From: Propionibacteriales bacterium
GTDB taxonomy: Bacteria; Actinomycetota; Actinomycetes; Propionibacteriales; Nocardioidaceae
Length of the DNA stretch: 64,000 nt
Assembly: GCA_026392465.1 (NCBI GenBank)
Contig: JAPLCA010000006.1
Span: 1 to 64,000, forward strand
Direction of reading: 5' to 3'
This document shows, piece after piece, positions 27,690-36,397 of the stretch. How positions within the stretch are numbered: the stretch's first letter is position 1; each line of letters begins with the position of its first letter. Below the pieces are notes generated by a model, which saw only the letters and a program-made list of their open reading frames with translations, searched no databases and was not told the DNA's origin. The translations under genes and the position numbers were made by a program.

Positions 27690-28913
27690 CTAGGTCGCAT
27701 CCGATCCATCGGCTGTGTCAGCCTCAGCAGCATTCGTCGCCTGACTCGCCGTCGACCTCTTGGCCGGGGTCTTCTTCGCGGCCATCGCGCCCGCGGAGGC
27801 CTTCGCTGCGCCAGCTACGGAGACCTCCGCAACCGACTCCCCCAGCAGGTAGGCGCGAGCTTGTACCCGAAACTCCGGGTCGATGCCGGTCGCGGTCACC
27901 AGGAACCCGCAGACGTCCGCGACCAACTTGGCGGCGATCTCATCGAACTCGTCACCGAACGCGTTCGAGAGCGTCATCCGCTGCCGCGCCGCGGCGAACG
28001 CGGACGCAGCCTCGGCCTGCCGGAGCGCGTTCTGCATGTGGTCAGGGCGCCGCATCAGCCGGGTGACGAGCTCCCGGAGCGTCGGGTAGTACTCAGGCAG
28101 GTGGTCGCGCTCCTTCGCGCCGTCAGGGCGTAGTGACTGCAGGAGCTGAGCGACCTGCTTCTTCTCCTTCAGCCCGGTCGCGCCGCCGTACAGATACTCC
28201 TGGAGCCCGCGGTCGGGGTCAGAAAGGAAAGCACCTCGCACGTGCTCGGTGACCTTGATGAGGGTCACCAGGTACAGCCACGCCAGGTCGAAGAACAGCG
28301 ACAGGTGGTCGGGGTCCTTCGGCTTGAGGAACTTCACCGCGTCAGAGAGGTGCGCGACGAGCTGGAATGGGTTGCGGTGGTCGTCGTAAATCCAGTAGTC
28401 GAAGTCGCGGTAATCGATGAGCGGCTTCAACCGCTTGTCCAGGTTCGTGTACGCCTTCAGGTGCGCTTCTGCTGCGGCCTTGTCGAACAAGATGGCCAGC
28501 GGGCTGCCTTCGGGCACCGGCGGACCGTGCAGGGTCTGCATGTGGGCCAGGTCCGCTGAGGGGAGCACCGTGATGCGGAGCTTGTCCGACAGCTGCCTGG
28601 TCGAGTCGAGGACCTCGTGCTCGCGCACCAGCATGGCGTCGTCGGCGCCGAACAGGTCAGCGACACCGCGGACCCAGAACATCCGGGCGGTCGGCTTGTC
28701 CGACTTGCCAGACTTGCAATCAGCGATGGTCGTCGACAGCCGGTACCCCGGCGTGACGGAGACCCCGAGAACGTCTAGGTCGGTGAACGTCTCTGCCGGC
28801 CCTCCGTCAGCACGCTCGTGACCACGCAGCACCACGTCGAGTCGGGTCGAGAAACCCATCGACCACAGGAGCGACCGGACGCCTACCTTCAGGCCCAGAT
28901 CGAGCTCGCTCAC
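27690..28913 (-). CDS. Predicted PD-(D/E)XK nuclease-like protein of a two-gene unit
   Basis: A 407-residue protein I do not recognise as a named family. The N-terminal 100 residues fit a restriction-endonuclease-like fold: a helix (LGLKVGVRSLLWSMGF), a strand with Asp45/Asp47 (TFTDLDVLGV), and 17 residues later IADCKSGKS with Asp65 and Lys67, i.e. a D...D-x-K active site. A mainly helical middle follows; the tail (after residue 370) is Ala/Lys-rich and low complexity. It overlaps the 446-residue upstream gene by 4 nt (ATGA). The placement beside an integrase suggests a defence or element-stability role (inference). Confidence 0.6.
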   Translation of the reverse strand: MSELDLGLKVGVRSLLWSMGFSTRLDVVLRGHERADGGPAETFTDLDVLGVSVTPGYRLSTTIADCKSGKSDKPTARMFWVRGVADLFGADDAMLVREHEVLDSTRQLSDKLRITVLPSADLAHMQTLHGPPVPEGSPLAILFDKAAAEAHLKAYTNLDKRLKPLIDYRDFDYWIYDDHRNPFQLVAHLSDAVKFLKPKDPDHLSLFFDLAWLYLVTLIKVTEHVRGAFLSDPDRGLQEYLYGGATGLKEKKQVAQLLQSLRPDGAKERDHLPEYYPTLRELVTRLMRRPDHMQNALRQAEAASAFAAARQRMTLSNAFGDEFDEIAAKLVADVCGFLVTATGIDPEFRVQARAYLLGESVAEVSVAGAAKASAGAMAAKKTPAKRSTASQATNAAEADTADGSDAT

Positions 28914-30250
28914 AGAGACCTCGTTCCCATCGCCGCCTCGAAGATCTTGTCGAACTGCTTCGCCGAAGGCTGCGCACTTTTCCGGAGCCGATGCACGGTC
29001 TGCATCGGCGCCACGTACGACCGGTCCGACGCCAGCGTTTCCCGCGCCAGCGCGTCATCGACCCGGTGCTCGACCAGCTCACCGTGCGTCAGCAGCTCCC
29101 GCGCAAGCTTCAGCGCCTCCCGGTTGTCGGCGGTGTCGATGAACCGAGGAGTCACCCACCGACCGCCAGGCAATGTGTCCGGAGCGAACTCGATGAGGCG
29201 GGCGTTCCGCATCAATTCATACTGCCGCTTGTGACCGCTGTGCGGCGCCAAGAACCCCCGGTTCGGGTCCAGCAACTTGTCGATGACGTTGATGAGCCCG
29301 GCTGCATCCAGACTCGAATACCCACCGAACGACTCCGCGCACCGCAGACACGCGATGACCGCGAGCGCCTTGTCCAGAACGGGCTTGCGGGCGGTCAGGA
29401 GCTTCCTATCCGCGATGTATGGCAGCGCAGCGAACGGCTGCGCACCCCCACCAGGAACGGTCACGGCCGGCGCCATGATGAGGCCCTTCGCAACCGCGTC
29501 GGTCAGCAGCGGGTGCGTGGTCGGAGAGATGGCCAGCCCCTGCTTCGCCCGGACCGCGGCGAACTCCTCCGCGAGCTGATCACCACCGTGACTGTTCACG
29601 AGCTCTCCGAGCAGGGCCGGGTTCTCGAACCCGAAGAATGGCGAGTACACGATGTCGCCGTCGATGGCCTGCACTTTTTGCATCAGCCCGGAGTCCATGG
29701 CCAACTGCACGATCAGCGGGACATCGGCGTGGTCCAGCGCGAAGGTCGACTCGAGCTCCTCCAGCGGCACCGGGGCCTCGGACAGCCCGTCGACAACCAT
29801 CAGGAGCTGCTTCTCTAGTTCGGTCGGGTTGCGGTCCTGCCACACCTCCCCGAGCCGCGTGTACAGATCGTCGTAGTAGGGGACGTTCTCGGTGAAGGTC
29901 TGGATCTTGCCGCCCGAGCGCTGGATACCGCTTACGAACCCGGCGTCGCCCAGGAGCGTGACCACTTCGTTGAACGCCAGCATGTCAACATCAAGCTGGC
30001 TGGCCGCGATCGACATCAGCGCCTGCGCGTCCTTGATGACGTCGTTGCCGCGGATGAGGCCCGCGACGGTCGCCGCCATCCCGACGATCCGGGTGTCAAC
30101 CAGCGGCTGCAGCACCGGCGAGTTCGGGTCGACGTTCCGCACGCCGGAGTGCACGTCCTGGCAACGCAAACCCTCGTCGAAGTGGTCCATCGTCCTGTCC
30201 CCGTAGTTCTTCATGTTCGCGCGCGGCAACGGCAACCACACGGACCACAT
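28910..30250 (-). CDS. Unknown protein with winged-helix character, partner of the nuclease-like gene
   Basis: A 446-residue soluble protein of unknown family. Segments such as LDVDMLAFNEVVTLLGDAGFVSGIQ and PVPLEELESTFALDHADVPLIVQLAMDSGLMQKV read like successive winged-helix units, so it may bind DNA or sense an invader. The ATG at 30,250 has AAGGAAG about 5 nt upstream; a later ATG at 30,190 is also possible. It is first in a two-gene operon with the PD-(D/E)XK-like gene and translationally coupled to it. The C-terminal third carries SGHKRQYELMRNARLIEF, with no catalytic motif known to me. Confidence 0.55.
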   Translation of the reverse strand: MWSVWLPLPRANMKNYGDRTMDHFDEGLRCQDVHSGVRNVDPNSPVLQPLVDTRIVGMAATVAGLIRGNDVIKDAQALMSIAASQLDVDMLAFNEVVTLLGDAGFVSGIQRSGGKIQTFTENVPYYDDLYTRLGEVWQDRNPTELEKQLLMVVDGLSEAPVPLEELESTFALDHADVPLIVQLAMDSGLMQKVQAIDGDIVYSPFFGFENPALLGELVNSHGGDQLAEEFAAVRAKQGLAISPTTHPLLTDAVAKGLIMAPAVTVPGGGAQPFAALPYIADRKLLTARKPVLDKALAVIACLRCAESFGGYSSLDAAGLINVIDKLLDPNRGFLAPHSGHKRQYELMRNARLIEFAPDTLPGGRWVTPRFIDTADNREALKLARELLTHGELVEHRVDDALARETLASDRSYVAPMQTVHRLRKSAQPSAKQFDKIFEAAMGTRSL

Positions 30251-30633
30251 GCGCTTCCTTCGGCGATTCTTCCAGCGCCCACGTTCGATCGCCTAAGAGA
30301 TTCGGAGTGCCATTCGACCTTTCTGGCGGCGAAACGCCTGGCGAATGCCGCTGCTCGAGTGGCTGATGTCGAGCCTCGCCGATATGCAGACCGACCGTGG
30401 CTGGGGAGCATGGCGCGACGCGTACGACGATCTACCTCAGCTGGCGACTATCCCGCCCGAGGTCGCGAACACCCGGACGTCACCGCGACCGAAGTGGAGG
30501 AGATGGCTTCTGGCCGGCGACCCGCAGGGTCAGACACAGACGACTCGGCAACACCCACGAGCAGTCCGGAGCCGATCTGCCCGGCACAAATGCTACGCTT
30601 TCATTCCCAGAGCATTCCGAGCAGAGGATCGAG
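30251..30633. other. Divergent intergenic region of two cargo units
   Basis: This 383-bp stretch separates the two divergently transcribed cargo operons. Open frames in it have no recognisable protein. A TACGCT hexamer near 30,593 could be the -10 for the gene at 30,634. I see no repeat or strong hairpin. Confidence 0.4.
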
Positions 30634-31332
30634 ATGACTGCATCGAGCGAGGCGAACGAGTTCCCGGTCACCGCGCCGGCGAGCCACGAGGCGGTCGCGC
30701 AGGCAGTGGGGAGGCACCTTCCACTCTTCGGTCAGGTCCTCATCGAAGCGTGGGGCGGGTTCGCGACCACCCGCCGCTTGGCGGCGCCGCAGATGGCCTT
30801 TGCCGGCGCCTCCTCGCGCGGGATGCTGGTCTCGGACTTCACTCGTGAGCCGGCCCACCGCATCTTCAACCGGGTGCCTGAGGCCACCGTGGAGGACGAC
30901 CAGTTCGGCCGGCCGTGGGTGAGCCTGGCCGGCGGCGGTCTCAGGGTCCGGTTCCGCAAGCTCACCTCCGAGCTCGGCCTGTGCCGCAGCGACTCCGACC
31001 GGGCGCTCAGCCTGGCCTACCACCTCGGCGACCCGTGCCTGCCGGGCATGGAGACGTTCACCGTCCTGACCGCTGGCTACGTCCTGGACACCGCCGAGGA
31101 GAACATCTCGCGCCTCGAGTTGGTCTGCCATCTCGGCTTCACCGACGTCTTCTACTCTCTTCCGATCCCACTCACCAGCATGACCAGCACGACCCCTGTT
31201 GTTGGCTCGGTCGCCGGCCCGGTGCAGATGCCGCTCGCGCCGCTGTCGCCACCGATCATCCGCTCGGCGCAGACGGCCGCTGCCAAGCGCCTCGCAGCCG
31301 GCTCTCGCCCCGGAGGAGGTCGTGGTGTCTGA
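30634..31332 (+). CDS. Hypothetical protein, first gene of an XRE-ImmA cluster
   Basis: A 232-residue protein of unknown family. The middle (about 40-185) looks globular, with MLVSDFTREPAHRIFNRVP, WVSLAGGGLRVRFRKL and LVCHLGFTDVFYSLPIPL; the C-terminal 45 residues are Pro/Ala-rich. It has no signal peptide. The ATG at 30,634 follows GAGGATCGAG. Its stop overlaps the start of the XRE-ImmA gene, so the two are translated together; it may be the partner or substrate of that peptidase (inference). Confidence 0.5.
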   Translation: MTASSEANEFPVTAPASHEAVAQAVGRHLPLFGQVLIEAWGGFATTRRLAAPQMAFAGASSRGMLVSDFTREPAHRIFNRVPEATVEDDQFGRPWVSLAGGGLRVRFRKLTSELGLCRSDSDRALSLAYHLGDPCLPGMETFTVLTAGYVLDTAEENISRLELVCHLGFTDVFYSLPIPLTSMTSTTPVVGSVAGPVQMPLAPLSPPIIRSAQTAAAKRLAAGSRPGGGRGV

Positions 31333-32416
31333 CCAGGCACGGCCGCGGATGGTGACCCTCGTGCGGGAGTCGCTCGGCCTGACTCAGCTCGACCTGGGCG
31401 AGGCCGCCGGTCTGAGCCAGGGCTACATCTCCAAGGTCGAGTCGAGCCTGCTGCCCCTGACCGGTGAGAACCTCCTCAAGGTGGCGGACGCGTTGAAGTG
31501 CCCGGTCGAGCTGCTGGTCGACGACACCCCCGTGCAGGGGCTGGAGGTCACCTGCATGCACCACCGGCGCCGGCACTCCAAGATCAACGCCTCCACCAAG
31601 CGGCGCATCGAGGCCCTCACTCACCTGACCCGGGTCTCTGTCGAGGGCCTGCTGCGCGGCATCGAGCTCGTACCCGACACCGAGCTGCACCGTCTCGACC
31701 TCGACCTGTTCGACGGCGACCCCGCGGCCGCGGCACGCGCCGTACGCGCCTCCTGGCGAGTCCCGACCGGCCCGATCCACAACGTCGTCGAGGTGCTCGA
31801 GGCCGTTGGCATCATCGTGGTGGCACGGTCGCTGGTCACCAACGCCCAAGACGCGGTGTCCACCTGGCCACGTGACGGTGGGCGCCCGCCGATCATGGTC
31901 GTCAACCTCGGTCTGCCGGCCGACCGGCAGAGGTTCACCACCTGCCACGAGCTCGCTCACCTGCTCCTCCACACCATCCCCGAGGACGACCAGGAGAAGC
32001 AGGCCGACATCTTCGCTGCGGAGTTCCTCGCCCCGGCCGAGGAGATCGCACCGCAGCTGGCCGGCCTGACCACCCGCGACTTCCCACGGCTCATCCAGCT
32101 CAAGGCCCAGTGGGGCATGTCGATCGCGGCACTGATCCGGCGCGCCTACGACCTCGACGAGATCTCCGATCGGCAGTATCGCCAGTTCCAGATCCGGCTC
32201 AACCAGCTGGGCTGGAAGCAGCTCGAGCCCGGTGCCCTGCCGGCCGAAACTCCCAGCACCCTGACCAGGGTGATGGAGGTGCACCTGAGCCAGCACGGCT
32301 ACACCATCGACGAGCTCGCCAAGACCGCCGGGATGCTCCCAGCCCCGTTCAAGGCCCACTACCGACCGCCCCGCGAGACACCTCCCGCGACCCCGCTACG
32401 GCTGGTGCAGCCATGA
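31325..32416 (+). CDS. XRE-family regulator fused to an ImmA/IrrE metallopeptidase
   Basis: A 363-residue protein. The N-terminal helix-turn-helix (about 10-66: LVRESLGLTQLDLGEAAGLSQGYISKVE) is XRE type. The COG2856/ImmA-IrrE peptidase domain follows, with zinc motif HELAH at about 209-213 and the third-ligand region QADIFAAEFLAP. Such fusions act as repressors or as proteases that cleave a repressor on damage or phage signals. The GTG at 31,325 is favoured by GGAGGAGG just upstream; another GTG lies at 31,322. It overlaps both neighbours by a few bases, so a three-gene operon is likely. Confidence 0.85.
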   Translation: MSDQARPRMVTLVRESLGLTQLDLGEAAGLSQGYISKVESSLLPLTGENLLKVADALKCPVELLVDDTPVQGLEVTCMHHRRRHSKINASTKRRIEALTHLTRVSVEGLLRGIELVPDTELHRLDLDLFDGDPAAAARAVRASWRVPTGPIHNVVEVLEAVGIIVVARSLVTNAQDAVSTWPRDGGRPPIMVVNLGLPADRQRFTTCHELAHLLLHTIPEDDQEKQADIFAAEFLAPAEEIAPQLAGLTTRDFPRLIQLKAQWGMSIAALIRRAYDLDEISDRQYRQFQIRLNQLGWKQLEPGALPAETPSTLTRVMEVHLSQHGYTIDELAKTAGMLPAPFKAHYRPPRETPPATPLRLVQP

Positions 32417-33864
32417 ACGGCCAGGCACACAACCCGGCCGCTGACGCCGACGGCGCAGTCGTCCACAGGAACGATCAGACAGCGACTCATGCACAACCGC
32501 CGCTGAACACCGTCGAGCCGTCGGCCTCGCGGCCTAGGCTGTCCACACCCAGCCAGGTGGAAGGAGCAAGACCCCGGATGCAGATCCGCAGCAGCATCCA
32601 CCGCGGAGCCCGCGACGACAGCCACGCCCACCCGGCCGCAGGGCGCGGTGTAGTGATCGGCCGCGAGGTCGACGTCCTGTCCGGGCAGATCGGAGAGGTC
32701 GGGGCCAGGTCCGCCGCAGGCCGCTTTCCGAGCCCGAACCCGCTGTTCGCAGGCTGCCCGTCCCTTTTCTTGCAGACCGCGTGCGCGACACGTCACCTCA
32801 GCGCCGCGGCTGCCCTGGTCGCGGTTGAGGAGACCGGCCTCCTGCTCACCTTGAACCCGCGGATGAAGGACCGCATCAAGGAACTGCGGCGCGTGGTCAG
32901 TGAGTGCCGAGTCACGATCGCCGCAGCCGCTCCTGCCGATGCATCCGCCCAACCGGTGCGCGCGGAGATTGTCGTGCTAGCCGACGCAAACAGGTATGCC
33001 GGGAAGAACCGAGCTGTCGCCACGGCTACGGGCTCAAACCTCGACCCGGCATGGGTCGCCGTGCAGCGCGAGCTCGGCCTTTCCGCGGCCCTCACTGATT
33101 CCCCCTACGTGCCGGCGGAGAAGCAGACGGCTCTTGCCGCGGTTCTCGACGAGGCACGCGCTCTCGGGCCTGACGTGGTCGCCGTGCTCCCACTCCATCT
33201 CGACTGGCTCAAGAAGGACGTCGCCAGCCTGATCGCCGAGATCAACAAAGCCGCAGTCCCGGTCGCGCTGGTGCTCGAGCACGACAACGACCCACTCGGC
33301 GTCCAGGACGCCGTCGCCGGACTGGTCCGACTGCTCGCCGAGGCCGAGGTCAAGATCGCGTTGCTGCGCTGCGACATCTTCGTGATCGGCGCAGTCGCCT
33401 TCGGTGCGAGCCTCGGCGCCGTCGGGACGACCACGGCGCTGCGACACCTCTACCCGACCAAGGAGAAGGGCGGCGGGTTCAACGGCGGAGCGCGGATCGG
33501 GATCTACGTGCCCCGTTCGATGGCCTACCGGGCCCTGGACACTCTCAACACCGCGATCGCGCTCGACCAGGAGCACCAGGAACGATGGATCTGCGGGTGC
33601 CATCGTTGTTTCAACCGGCCCCTGAGCCACATCCACGACGAGGTCGCGGCATACCAGCACTCACTGACAGCCATCGCAGAGCTCGGCCAGAACATCCTCG
33701 ACGCCTCGAGCCCGTTGCACCGTCAGCACGCCTGGGTCGGCCAGTGCAACCACGCGCAGGTCACCAACATGGAGATCGCCGCAGAGACCGGCCTTAACTG
33801 GGATCCGCCCAAGTTCCAGGGCGCGTGGCACAAGCTCGCGCCGAGTCTGCCGCCACTGTCCTAG
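32413..33864 (+). CDS. Unknown protein with TIM-barrel-like pattern and TGT-like zinc motif
   Basis: Up to 483 residues; the ATG at 32,413 overlaps the preceding stop (ATGA), but a later ATG at 32,578 after GGAAGGAG would give 428 residues and remove a low-complexity leader. Alternating strands and helices (RAEIVVLADANRYAG, GLSAALTDSPYV, VVAVLPLHLDWL, VPVALVLEHDNDPLG, VKIALLRCDIFVIGAVAFG) suggest a TIM barrel. Near residue 394 CGCHRC plus a following His resembles the CxCxxC...H zinc site of tRNA-guanine transglycosylases and DpdA. This is a motif-level resemblance only; the catalytic aspartates are not assigned. Confidence 0.5.
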   Translation: MNGQAHNPAADADGAVVHRNDQTATHAQPPLNTVEPSASRPRLSTPSQVEGARPRMQIRSSIHRGARDDSHAHPAAGRGVVIGREVDVLSGQIGEVGARSAAGRFPSPNPLFAGCPSLFLQTACATRHLSAAAALVAVEETGLLLTLNPRMKDRIKELRRVVSECRVTIAAAAPADASAQPVRAEIVVLADANRYAGKNRAVATATGSNLDPAWVAVQRELGLSAALTDSPYVPAEKQTALAAVLDEARALGPDVVAVLPLHLDWLKKDVASLIAEINKAAVPVALVLEHDNDPLGVQDAVAGLVRLLAEAEVKIALLRCDIFVIGAVAFGASLGAVGTTTALRHLYPTKEKGGGFNGGARIGIYVPRSMAYRALDTLNTAIALDQEHQERWICGCHRCFNRPLSHIHDEVAAYQHSLTAIAELGQNILDASSPLHRQHAWVGQCNHAQVTNMEIAAETGLNWDPPKFQGAWHKLAPSLPPLS

Positions 33865-33889
33865 CCTCCGGCTCAGCCGCAGCGCTCGT

Positions 33890-34486
33890 TCAGCAGGCTG
33901 GCGTGACGCCCGTTCGGAGAGCCACGTCGAACAGTTGCTCCTCCATCAGGCGACGTTGGTGCGCAACCCCGCCCTCGGAGTGCTTGGCGCGTCCGAGGCC
34001 CTCGACGACCACTCGAGCGCCGACCGGGTTGACCTCGGCCACGGTGAACCCGTAGTAGTCGCACTCGAAGACATCCCAGCCATCTGCCCCTGGGGGCGAG
34101 GGGACGGCCGCGACCGCCGATGCGTAGGCCGAGGCAGCAGCTAGTGCACCCCGCGCCGCCGACAGCGGCCACAGGGTTATGAAGGCCTCCATGCGCAGGA
34201 CGGCAGGCTCGATGTGGTCGCGCCCGTGCTCGAGCCGGTCGGCCAGGATGGAGCGGTACAGCACCGGACCCCGCCCAGTCGCGACCCGCCCCTCAAGAGC
34301 CTCGACGTCCCACGACACCACCGGCACCAGCAGGCCGTCGCAGAACCACACCGCCGGCAGGCACACCCCTGCACCGACCACGTCACGGCGTACGAACTCG
34401 GCGGCCTCGGCCGGCTGCAGATCGTGCCAATGCGCCAAACCGCGTGGCGTGGGCTTGGCGATGCCGAGCCGCTCCCGGGTCAGCAT
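33890..34486 (-). CDS. Hypothetical protein, convergent with the XRE-ImmA cluster
   Basis: A 198-residue protein (MLTRERLGIAKPTPRGLAHW...) with no known family that I recognise. It contains WDVFECDYYGFTVAEVNP and a helical middle (AARGALAAASAYASAVAAV). The start is uncertain: ATG at 34,486 with GGGGTGG upstream, or GTG/TTG codons up to 34,501. It is soluble by composition and ends 25 bp from the end of the TGT-like gene, convergently. No function assigned. Confidence 0.5.
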   Translation of the reverse strand: MLTRERLGIAKPTPRGLAHWHDLQPAEAAEFVRRDVVGAGVCLPAVWFCDGLLVPVVSWDVEALEGRVATGRGPVLYRSILADRLEHGRDHIEPAVLRMEAFITLWPLSAARGALAAASAYASAVAAVPSPPGADGWDVFECDYYGFTVAEVNPVGARVVVEGLGRAKHSEGGVAHQRRLMEEQLFDVALRTGVTPAC

Positions 34487-34655
34487 CTGCACCACCCCCA
34501 ACGATCCTCTCCACCCACGTCACTGCGGTGCGCCTGAGCCGCGCCCCGGGCGACATCATCCGTCAGCGCGACCGCGGGGGTAACCCCCCACCCCCGCAAC
34601 GAGACGCCGCCGCCAGCTGCTAGTCGGCGGGCCGAATGGCCCAACGCCCGGAGTA

Positions 34656-35075
34656 TCACGACACACCTGCTGGAGTGACTACGCCGCGGCCCGCGAACCT
34701 ACCCGCCCGCGCAGTGGGCAGCTCACGCAACATGACCTTCGCTTGAGGGACCACTCGCATCCCTCGGTCCTGGCCGAGCGAGCTGACGAACACCCAGTCA
34801 TCAGGCTTCATCCCAACCCGCTCCATCAACAGCTTCGGCAACGTCACCTGCATCACCTCCGTCACCATCCGCGGTCGAACAGGGTCACGCCGCGCCGCGG
34901 CGCCGGGATCGTCCGGAGCCGGCACCGGCGTGAGCACAAGAGCCCACCGCCGGTCATCAGCAAGGCCCACCGTGACCCATACCCTCGGCCTGATCCCCGA
35001 CAGCACCGCCAGCTCCATCGGAAGTCCAACACGACGTTTCTCGTTGACGCGCCGGGACACCTCCATAGTGTTCAT
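34656..35075 (-). CDS. AbrB/SpoVT-like DNA-binding protein, possibly with two domains
   Basis: A 139-residue protein. The N-terminal VSRRVNEKRRVGLPMELAVL and a second segment VMQVTLPKLLMERVGMKPDDW have the pattern of swapped-hairpin AbrB domains (basic strand, then LP-x-x-L, then a Gly-turn). The tail is basic. The ATG at 35,075 lies inside an 18-bp palindrome; another ATG is at 35,066. A small regulator or antitoxin-like role is plausible; no toxin partner is adjacent. Confidence 0.55.
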   Translation of the reverse strand: MNTMEVSRRVNEKRRVGLPMELAVLSGIRPRVWVTVGLADDRRWALVLTPVPAPDDPGAAARRDPVRPRMVTEVMQVTLPKLLMERVGMKPDDWVFVSSLGQDRGMRVVPQAKVMLRELPTARAGRFAGRGVVTPAGVS

Positions 35076-35084
35076 ACTAACACT
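35067..35084 (-). promoter_or_regulatory. Palindrome over the start of the AbrB-like gene
   Basis: AGTGTT and AACACT (35,067-35,072 and 35,079-35,084) flank CATACT, whose complement contains the start codon at 35,075. Such a site could be used for autoregulation or form a structure hiding the start. Confidence 0.45.
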
Positions 35085-35167
35085 ACGCGAGCCTGATGCT
35101 GAGGAGACACACTTCGGACAGGGATGGCTTTCACCTCTCACGATTCACCTCCGGTCGGCGCAGCTGC

Positions 35168-35341
35168 TCACGCCTCGCCTCCCCACAGCAGGTCGAGGTC
35201 CGGATCGTGGATGACGTCGAGGCGCTTGTCGGGGGCGTAGGCCGTGGGCTCAGGCACCACCAGGCGGCGCAGCTGGCGCTCTGTCGCGCTTAGCTGGGTG
35301 GCGTCTATCTGGTCGATCGGGTCTGTGTCGTCGTAGTTCAT
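35168..35341 (-). CDS. Small acidic protein, unknown function
   Basis: A 57-residue open frame (MNYDDTDPIDQIDATQLSAT...LDLLWGGEA) with a good ribosome binding site (GAGGAG about 7 nt before the ATG at 35,341). It starts 10 bp after the stop of the DUF4192 gene on the same strand, so it probably belongs to the ssb-DUF4192 operon. The composition is acidic with LRRLVVPEPTAYAPD. No family recognised. Confidence 0.6.
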   Translation of the reverse strand: MNYDDTDPIDQIDATQLSATERQLRRLVVPEPTAYAPDKRLDVIHDPDLDLLWGGEA

Positions 35342-35351
35342 CGCGGTCTCC

Positions 35352-36380
35352 TCAGCGGCCCGGGGCCCGGCGGTCGGTGGTGGGCTGGGTGCGCGGCAGA
35401 TCCCGCTGCTTCTCGGGAGGCTTGGGCACGAAGGACTCGTCGAGCTCGCCGGCGAGGTCCCGCATCTGGGTCTGATACCGCTCCCACTCGCGAGGGTGGA
35501 TCCCGTTCTGCAGGGCGGAGGCGACGACGGCGGCCATGGAGTAGGGCCGGTCGGCGGGCACCTGGTCGAGTGCGCACCAGGCCTTGGCGCCGTCGCCGTG
35601 CAGCCAGCTGGCGAAGCCGAGCATGGAGGCCGGCGCCGCGCGGACCTCGTCAGGGGCGCGGCGGGTGAGGTCGTTCCAGATCGCCATGTGGGAGGTGTGG
35701 TTCTCCTTGGTCATGCCCTCCCACAGCGCGTCGCGGGTGCCGATCTTCTCCAGCGCGAGGAGCATCCGTGCGCCGTCGACGTCGGAGAGCCGGTTGCCGT
35801 CGGTGTGGAACTGCTCGAGACGGTCCAGGGCCCAGTCCCGCTCCGCGGCCGGCGAGCTGGCCGCGGCTTCTGCTCGAGCTGCGGGGATCAGCTGGGCGAT
35901 CGGCTCGCGGTCGCCGACCATGGAGGCGGCCAGCGAGGACCGGCTGGAGGCCGGTTGGGCGGCGCCGGACAGCACGGTCGTGGCCGCGATCCGCTCGGCG
36001 GTCGCCTGGGTCTGCAGCCCGGTGGTGCCGGTGTTGAACTCCCGCCACCGCTCCCCGTCGGAACACAGCCGGATCTGGGTGGTGATGCCAACGGTCTCGA
36101 GTCGGTTGGACAGGTGCTGGCTGGCCAGCTCGGCGCTGCGGCGGTCCCCGGTGAAGCAGAGGATGCCCAGCCGAGCTCCGGGGCGGGCGTGGCGGCCGTA
36201 GGGGCCGCTGATGGCGTCCCAGACCTCCTCGCGGGCGGTCGCGCTGGTCGGGAGGTCGACGCGGGTGATCGGGAGCCCGGGCCCGAACGGGACCAGGACG
36301 ATCGACTCCTCGGGCTTGAAGCCGAGGACATGCGGGACGGCGGCGAGCAGCTCGTCCGGGGACTGAACGACGAGATCCAT
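35352..36380 (-). CDS. DUF4192 domain protein
   Basis: A 342-residue protein of the actinobacterial DUF4192 family, common on plasmids and integrated elements and of unknown function. The N-terminal block VQSPDELLAAVPHVLGFKPE and SIVLVPFGPG is diagnostic, as is LHGDGAKAWCALDQV in the C-terminal half (about 255-290). The ATG at 36,380 is 17 bp after the ssb stop. The tail is rich in charged residues and proline. Confidence 0.85.
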   Translation of the reverse strand: MDLVVQSPDELLAAVPHVLGFKPEESIVLVPFGPGLPITRVDLPTSATAREEVWDAISGPYGRHARPGARLGILCFTGDRRSAELASQHLSNRLETVGITTQIRLCSDGERWREFNTGTTGLQTQATAERIAATTVLSGAAQPASSRSSLAASMVGDREPIAQLIPAARAEAAASSPAAERDWALDRLEQFHTDGNRLSDVDGARMLLALEKIGTRDALWEGMTKENHTSHMAIWNDLTRRAPDEVRAAPASMLGFASWLHGDGAKAWCALDQVPADRPYSMAAVVASALQNGIHPREWERYQTQMRDLAGELDESFVPKPPEKQRDLPRTQPTTDRRAPGR

Positions 36381-36397
36381 CGGAACCCTCCCCGCGG

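Noticed and set aside
30345-30848. Open frame starting MPLLEWLMSSLADMQ
   Set aside because: It overlaps the start of the better supported gene at 30,634 in another frame and has no recognisable domain.
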